A DNA stretch of 20,242 nucleotides from JBGTIS01 sp041745535. Its GTDB lineage: Bacteria > Bacteroidota > Bacteroidia > Cytophagales > Cyclobacteriaceae. Below are positions 16,597-20,242 of this stretch, piece by piece. The position numbers were made by a program, and so were the translations under genes. The notes under the pieces were generated by a model, which made no database searches, was not told the DNA's origin, and saw only the letters and a list, made by a program, of their open reading frames with translations. Numbering within the stretch: position 1 is the first letter of the stretch; every line of letters begins with the position of its first letter. The stretch lies in the NCBI GenBank assembly GCA_041745535.1, contig JBGTIS010000214.1, forward strand, positions 1 through 20,242, read 5' to 3'.

Positions 16597-17972
16597 CTAT
16601 TCACTTTTCAAACTTTCTACCGGATTAGCCACTGCGGCTTTAACGGACTTATACCCTACGGTTACCAAGGCAATACAAAGAGAAGCCAGTAGTGCGAGCA
16701 TAAAGTAGCTCCAATGGATATCAATACTGTGGGCGAAAGATGCCAGCCATGATTTCATGGCAAAATATCCGATGGGTGCCGCTATGAAAAAGGCCACCAG
16801 CACCAGCAGGGTAAATTCTTTTGAAAACAGATAAATGATTTCAGACACCGTTGCCCCTAACACTTTACGGATGCCAATTTCTTTCTGCCGCTGCAACGAC
16901 AGGTACGACACCAGGCCGTACAAACCCAGGCAGCCTATGAAAATGGCAAGGAAAGAAAATATCTTAAATCCCTGGTACATAATATCTTCAATTACATAAA
17001 AGGCATTGTCTTCGAAGTACTCATCCAGTAACATCAATTGAAAGAAATTATCAGGATATAAGTTTTCCCATGCCTGCTGAATGACCGCCGTTAGTGCTTT
17101 TTCCTGCTCAGGGTTAAATTTAATAGCGGCTATGTGGTGCATCTGATCGCTGTATACCATCATACACGGATGAATTTCTTCCTGCAGGGGCGCATTGGCA
17201 AAATCGTGGGTAACCCCGATAATAGTACCTTCGCTGCCTTCTCCATCGCTGAAATCAGTAATAATTTTTTCACCAATGGCCTCTTCCGGAGTCGCATAGC
17301 CCAATGCGATGATGGCTTTTTCGTTGAGTATGGCATTGTATTTTTTCACATAACCGGTGCTGTCTTCTGCTACTTTGTCTTCCTGCCTCAAATTTCTGCC
17401 TGCCAGCAGGTTTATCTCATACACTGATAAATATTCCAGGTCTGTATGCTTGCGTTCAATGTTGAATTTATCTGTGTTTTTTGATGTGGCGCGGATATTT
17501 GTCCAACTGTTGCTGCCTGAGGTAGGAGGGCCGGAATTGAAACTTACATTTTGAATGCCGCTCTGGCTTTTCAGCTCATTCCTGAACACTTCTTTCTTTT
17601 GTGTGTCTTTTCCATTGGGAATAAAAGTTATGGAGATGCCCTCTTGGGCAAAACCCAGGTCCCGGTTGTGAAAGTAACGCATTTGCAGGGCTACAATAAT
17701 AGTCCCGATAATCAATAGCTGCGAGATCACAAACTGGGTAACTACCAGGGTTTTTCGCAAAGAAAAATGGCCTGAAAATCCGGTACTTTTCTGTGAAATA
17801 GTTTGCTTCAGCGCTTCTATAGGATGAAATCCTGAAAGAATACGTGCCGGATAATAACCCGCCAGCAGGGTAATCAGCACCGATAACCCTATCAGAAAAT
17901 ACAAAATGGAAATATCCAGGGTAAGCCCAAAATCAATCACTACAGACAAATACTGATTGAATAAACTTCGGA
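16597..17972 (-). pseudogene. FtsX/MacB-type ABC permease, C-terminal half (disrupted gene)
   Basis: This frame continues the permease begun at 18788. It opens with LFNQYLSVVIDFGLTLD, then the last membrane segment of the first FtsX unit (ILYFLIGLSVLITLLAGYYP, ARILSGFHPIEALK), a second MacB-type periplasmic region (FNSGPPTSGSNSWTNIRATS, YLSVYEINLLAGRNL, EKIITDFSDGEGSEGTIIGV), and the C-terminal FtsX unit with three membrane helices and the conserved RQKEIGIRKVLGATVSEI motif, ending PVESLKSE. The only available start is a TTG at 17949, and the frame is open to about 17972, so it has no proper start. The C-terminal unit looks intact. Family members have an ATP-binding partner elsewhere; none lies here. 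It is one gene with the next entry. Confidence 0.85.
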
Positions 17973-18788
17973 CAAGGGTTGCAGCGCATAACTTCTTTTG
18001 GATGCCGTCTCCTCATTAAAGTATTTTTTTGCGAAACTCTGAAACTGTGTTTCAATATTTGCCTGTGCATGATGGTTGGATAAGGTAACAAAAGCATAGC
18101 TGTCGGAGGTGGTATTGTACCAGTTGGCTGCCCATTCCGGATTCTCCTTTTCAAACGCCTTAAAAGGAAGCAGCATTTTAAAGGTGATATTGGTGTTTCT
18201 GGGAATATCTTCCAGAATAGCGGAAATCTGATATGGGTTTTTGTTTATTACCAGGGTTTTACCAATCAGCTCACTATAATTTCCTTTGTAATGGTTACCA
18301 AAGTATTTATCGGCCAGTTCGCGGGTAAGGATAACCTGATCGGGACTGGCAAGTAAATTTGTCCCATAACCTGCCAGCAAAGGGTAATCGAAAACCTGCA
18401 GGTAATGTTCATCGGCATAGGCCATCTCATCTTCATCAAATAAATCATATGCTCCCGATGCACGCTCAATTTTTACAATGGCATACTGTCTGTTGAAAAC
18501 CTGAGTAACATTTTCCAGGTCAGTAAAGTCGTTGCGCAAGGCTTTGGCAAGTGGAAAACTAACATATCCCTGGTGCGTGGTTTCATCAGTACCTTTATAC
18601 TGGCCTACCACCCGATAGATGCGGTCGGCATTGGTGTGGAAATTATCAAAAGTATATTCATGCTTCACAAAGGCATAAATAAAACTGCAGCAGGCGATCG
18701 CCAGTGCCAAACCTGCCACATTGATAAAGGTATTCCCTTTATTTCTTCTGAAGTTACGAATGGTGGTAACGATATAGTTCTTAAGCAT
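17940..18788 (-). pseudogene. FtsX/MacB-type ABC permease, N-terminal half (disrupted gene)
   Basis: ATG 18788 opens MLKNYIVTTIRNFRRNKGNT with the first membrane helix at about 20-42 (INVAGLALAIACCSFIYAFV), then the MacB_PCD-like periplasmic domain (YTFDNFHTNADRIYRVVGQY, DQVILTRELADKYFG, LVINKNPYQISAILEDIPRN). It reaches YALQPLSEV and then runs into TAG after YSISICL. Next in the other frame comes LFNQYLSVVIDFG, which in full-length members lies roughly 90-100 residues later, after two further membrane helices and the first KEIGIRKVLG-type motif. So a deletion with frame change removed most of the first FtsX unit; the junction is near 17966-17975. Full-length proteins of this type have about 790-800 residues, against 282 + 450 here. 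The region in front holds a tandem dyad (18912-18947). It is probably non-functional. Confidence 0.85.
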
Positions 18789-19160
18789 CTGATTTATAGT
18801 AATTTACAATATGGCGCAATGGTTAGCGACTATGAAAATTACCATTAAAAAAATATGCCATAATAAAAAAGCCTTAATACAGGAAAATTAGGCTGTTTTC
18901 ATCAGCGATTATGTTCATTTTCGGACGTACCTGTTCATGGGCGAACAATAAACAATAGATAAATCTTGCTGAAACCCATAATTGAATACCGTTAATGCCA
19001 GATAGACTGAATCGTGGCAGTGCCTTTATAAAGGTTTGATTGCCGGTTGTGAAATAATTATTCTTCAAAGGAACGATTATTGAAGCCAGTGAGAGCAACT
19101 AAATGTGTACTTTTTTGAGAGGGCTTCTGATAATTTTTATCCCTTCTTAAAAAATAAAAT
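18789..19160. other. 372-bp intergenic region upstream of the permease gene
   Basis: It lies after the stop of the OMP gene (minus strand) and before the permease start. Apart from the tandem dyad listed separately I see no promoter consensus and no coding remnant. A 74-codon minus-strand frame at 18874-19098 runs through the dyad and shows no family similarity. No convincing terminator follows the OMP gene. Confidence 0.4.
18912..18947. promoter_or_regulatory. Tandem dyad-like motif upstream of the permease gene
   Basis: TGTTCATTTTCGGACG (18912-18927) and TGTTCATGGGCGAACA (18932-18947) share the form TGTTCATnnnCGrACr and start exactly 20 bp apart, about two helical turns. The second is a near-palindrome with TGTTC/GAACA arms. 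They lie about 125-160 bp before the permease start. A regulator binding in tandem on one face of the helix is the natural inference; no regulator gene is nearby. Confidence 0.5.
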
Positions 19161-19775
19161 TTACTCGCCAAAGAAATAACAGGCAGATAACTGAAAACCT
19201 CTGTTTCTGGCTTTTGCGTTGTCCACGAGTACATCATTCACTATCCGGTTATCGATCACATTGCCAAGCCCCAGGTTATAGCGTAAATCTACCAGTATAT
19301 TATATACAGTGATGCCCAGCCCCGCGGCTAATCCAAAATCTAGATTTTTGAAGGTTTCCCGGTCATCAATTTTAACTTCACCGCCGTCTACCTGATATTT
19401 ATAATTTCCACTAGCCAGAAAGGAAATCTGAGGGCCAGCAAACAAATGCACAATATCCAGCGGTTTAAATTTCAGCAAAACAGGCACATCAATGTAGGAA
19501 TGATTTTCTTTGACCTCAATCGTGTTGACGTTATATTTCGCCCCTTTGGTGGTAAATAATACTTCCGGTTGCACATAAAAAAGATCGGAATTTTCTAAGC
19601 CTATTTCAGCAAGTACACCTAATTGTATGCCTAAACGGATGCCACTGCTCTCCAGATTTTGCAGGGCGTAGGAGTTGAGATTAAACCCGCCTTTCACACC
19701 AAAGCGAGCGTCTTGAGCCTGGGCTGTCAGGCATAATATGGTTAGTAAGGTAGATAGTATAAATAATTTTTTCAT
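19161..19775 (-). CDS. Small outer-membrane beta-barrel protein (PF13568-like)
   Basis: The 204-residue protein has a signal peptide (MKKLFILSTLLTILCLTAQA, cleavage before QDARFG) and alternating short beta strands: RFGVKGGFNLNSYAL, LGIQLGVLAEIGLEN, LFYVQPEVLFTTKGAKYNV, YIDVPVLLKFKPLDIVHLFA, GPQISFLASGNYKYQV, LDFGLAAGLGITVYN, ILVDLRYNLGLGNV, ending in an aromatic strand GFQLSACYFFGE. This is the pattern of the porin-family/outer-membrane beta-barrel domain common in Bacteroidota (GxKGGxNLS start, YVQPEVLFTTKGAK, YIDVPVLLKF). Its role in the outer membrane is not known. It is monocistronic; the 223 bp upstream show no exact -7 element. Confidence 0.9.
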   Translation of the reverse strand: MKKLFILSTLLTILCLTAQAQDARFGVKGGFNLNSYALQNLESSGIRLGIQLGVLAEIGLENSDLFYVQPEVLFTTKGAKYNVNTIEVKENHSYIDVPVLLKFKPLDIVHLFAGPQISFLASGNYKYQVDGGEVKIDDRETFKNLDFGLAAGLGITVYNILVDLRYNLGLGNVIDNRIVNDVLVDNAKARNRGFQLSACYFFGE

Positions 19776-19955
19776 TATTCTTTTAATATAGGTTCATGTA
19801 ATAACTATAATAACTTAATTGGTGCCCATTGTGTTCAGATTCCTAATCTACATCAGCCGAGTGGCTTTTAAAAAAAATTGTCTCTTTAATTTATTTGTTT
19901 TCTAAAATCTTGCTTTTCCATAATGGTTAGGTTCATTGTGTGATACTATGAGCAG

Positions 19956-19981
19956 GAAAAGTTAGGCCTGGCTACCAGGCC
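19956..19981 (-). terminator. Intrinsic terminator after the coiled-coil gene
   Basis: GGCCTGG (19981-19975 read on the minus strand) pairs with CCAGGCC (19971-19965) around a 3-nt loop, followed by TAACTTTTCC. It lies 18 bases after the stop codon of the gene ending at 19999 and should end that transcript before the OMP gene. Confidence 0.8.
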
Positions 19982-19998
19982 CTCTTCCTGTAAGGGTA

Positions 19999-20242
19999 CT
20001 ATGGCTCCTGGGTGGCGACAGGAACCGCGTTTTCAGCGAACTGTAATTCCAAACTACTGATAGCCGCCCTGTTTTGCTGGATATTTTCGTTTACTTCCAC
20101 AATCTCACGCTCCAGGTTATCAATAATCTCATCCAAGGCCAGCAACTGGGCACGATTGGCGATGTTCTCATTTTTCAGGTGTATCAGCTTGTCTGCTTTG
20201 GTTTTATCAGAAGCCAGCATTTTCTCTACTTTCGGGACGCGC
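19999..20242 (-). CDS. Coiled-coil protein, C-terminal part (runs off the window)
   Basis: The frame is open to the window edge (RVPKVEKMLASDKTKADKLI), so the gene probably starts outside and the visible ATG at 20220 is not necessarily the start. The visible 81 residues form charged helices with heptad-like leucine spacing (LLALDEIIDNLEREIVEVNE, NIQQNRAAISSLELQFAEN) and end in a flexible tail, AVPVATQEP. No catalytic motif can be seen and the family is not recognisable. A terminator follows closely. Confidence 0.6.
   Translation of the reverse strand, partial: RVPKVEKMLASDKTKADKLIHLKNENIANRAQLLALDEIIDNLEREIVEVNENIQQNRAAISSLELQFAENAVPVATQEP

Noticed and set aside
18874..19098. 74-codon minus-strand frame in the permease upstream region
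   Set aside because: It has no family similarity and runs through the tandem dyad; a regulatory role of the DNA is more likely.
1..20242. CRISPR arrays, tRNA or rRNA genes, or a complete insertion sequence
   Set aside because: No regularly spaced repeats, no cloverleaf-like or rRNA-like sequence and no element with two ends were seen.
1..20242. All frame disruptions being sequencing errors
   Set aside because: The small indels at about 160 and 4610 could be errors, but the kinase and permease junctions lack tens of residues, so real deletions are more likely for those.

Overview
The window looks like chromosomal DNA of a Bacteroidota bacterium, most likely of the Cytophagales type. Evidence for this is a SusC-type TonB-dependent receptor start ending in the plug motif ALGIKREAKSLGYAVS, a Bacteroidota-type -7 promoter element (TAnnTTTG), few visible Shine-Dalgarno sequences, a PF13568-like small outer-membrane barrel, a long FtsX/MacB-type permease, a PL-type heparinase II/III lyase and AT-rich intergenic DNA. 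There are no rRNA or tRNA genes, no CRISPR array and no intact mobile element.

Layout. 1-3030 (minus strand) is a small carbohydrate locus: a LacI-family regulator, an exported enolase-superfamily dehydratase-like enzyme (mandelate racemase/galactonate dehydratase type), and the start of a SusC-like receptor that carries a frameshift and runs off the window. The same perfect 16-bp palindrome, GTTTAATCGATTAAAC, lies in front of both the regulator and the enzyme gene and is the probable operator. 3209-5321 is a decayed patch: the 3' part of an IS5-family transposase gene with a GC-only insertion, abutting a GAF-PAS-histidine kinase gene that has lost its 5' end, lost part of a second PAS domain and carries frameshifts. 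5392-7264 (minus) holds a zinc metallopeptidase with an N-terminal zinc ribbon and an orphan four-helix-bundle membrane sensor. 7645-9621 (plus) encodes a secreted heparinase II/III-family polysaccharide lyase. 9657-10896 (minus) is an overlapping OsmC/SnoaL-like pair, with a divergent Crp/Fnr regulator at 11140-11826 (plus). An AT-rich gap with a strong terminator follows, then a small secreted protein of unknown function. 12989-16390 (minus) is a 1133-residue UvrD/AddA-like helicase whose C-terminal nuclease motif appears to have lost its catalytic Asp and Lys. 16597-18788 (minus) is an FtsX-like permease gene broken by an internal deletion. 19161-19775 (minus) is an outer-membrane barrel protein, and the C-terminal end of a coiled-coil protein, with a clear terminator, closes the window.

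How it works together. The LacI/enolase/SusC set and the lyase fit uptake and breakdown of a uronate- or aldonate-containing glycan, but only the first three are linked by a shared operator. The OsmC/SnoaL pair beside a Crp/Fnr gene is a plausible stress-response unit. Several genes (SusC, kinase, transposase, permease) are disrupted. Two of these disruptions remove tens of residues, so they are not simple base-call errors, whereas the small indels could be. I did not find a convincing new defence or multi-gene system. The strongest unusual signals are the duplicated LacI operator, the degenerate helicase-nuclease active site, and a tandem dyad motif in front of the permease.
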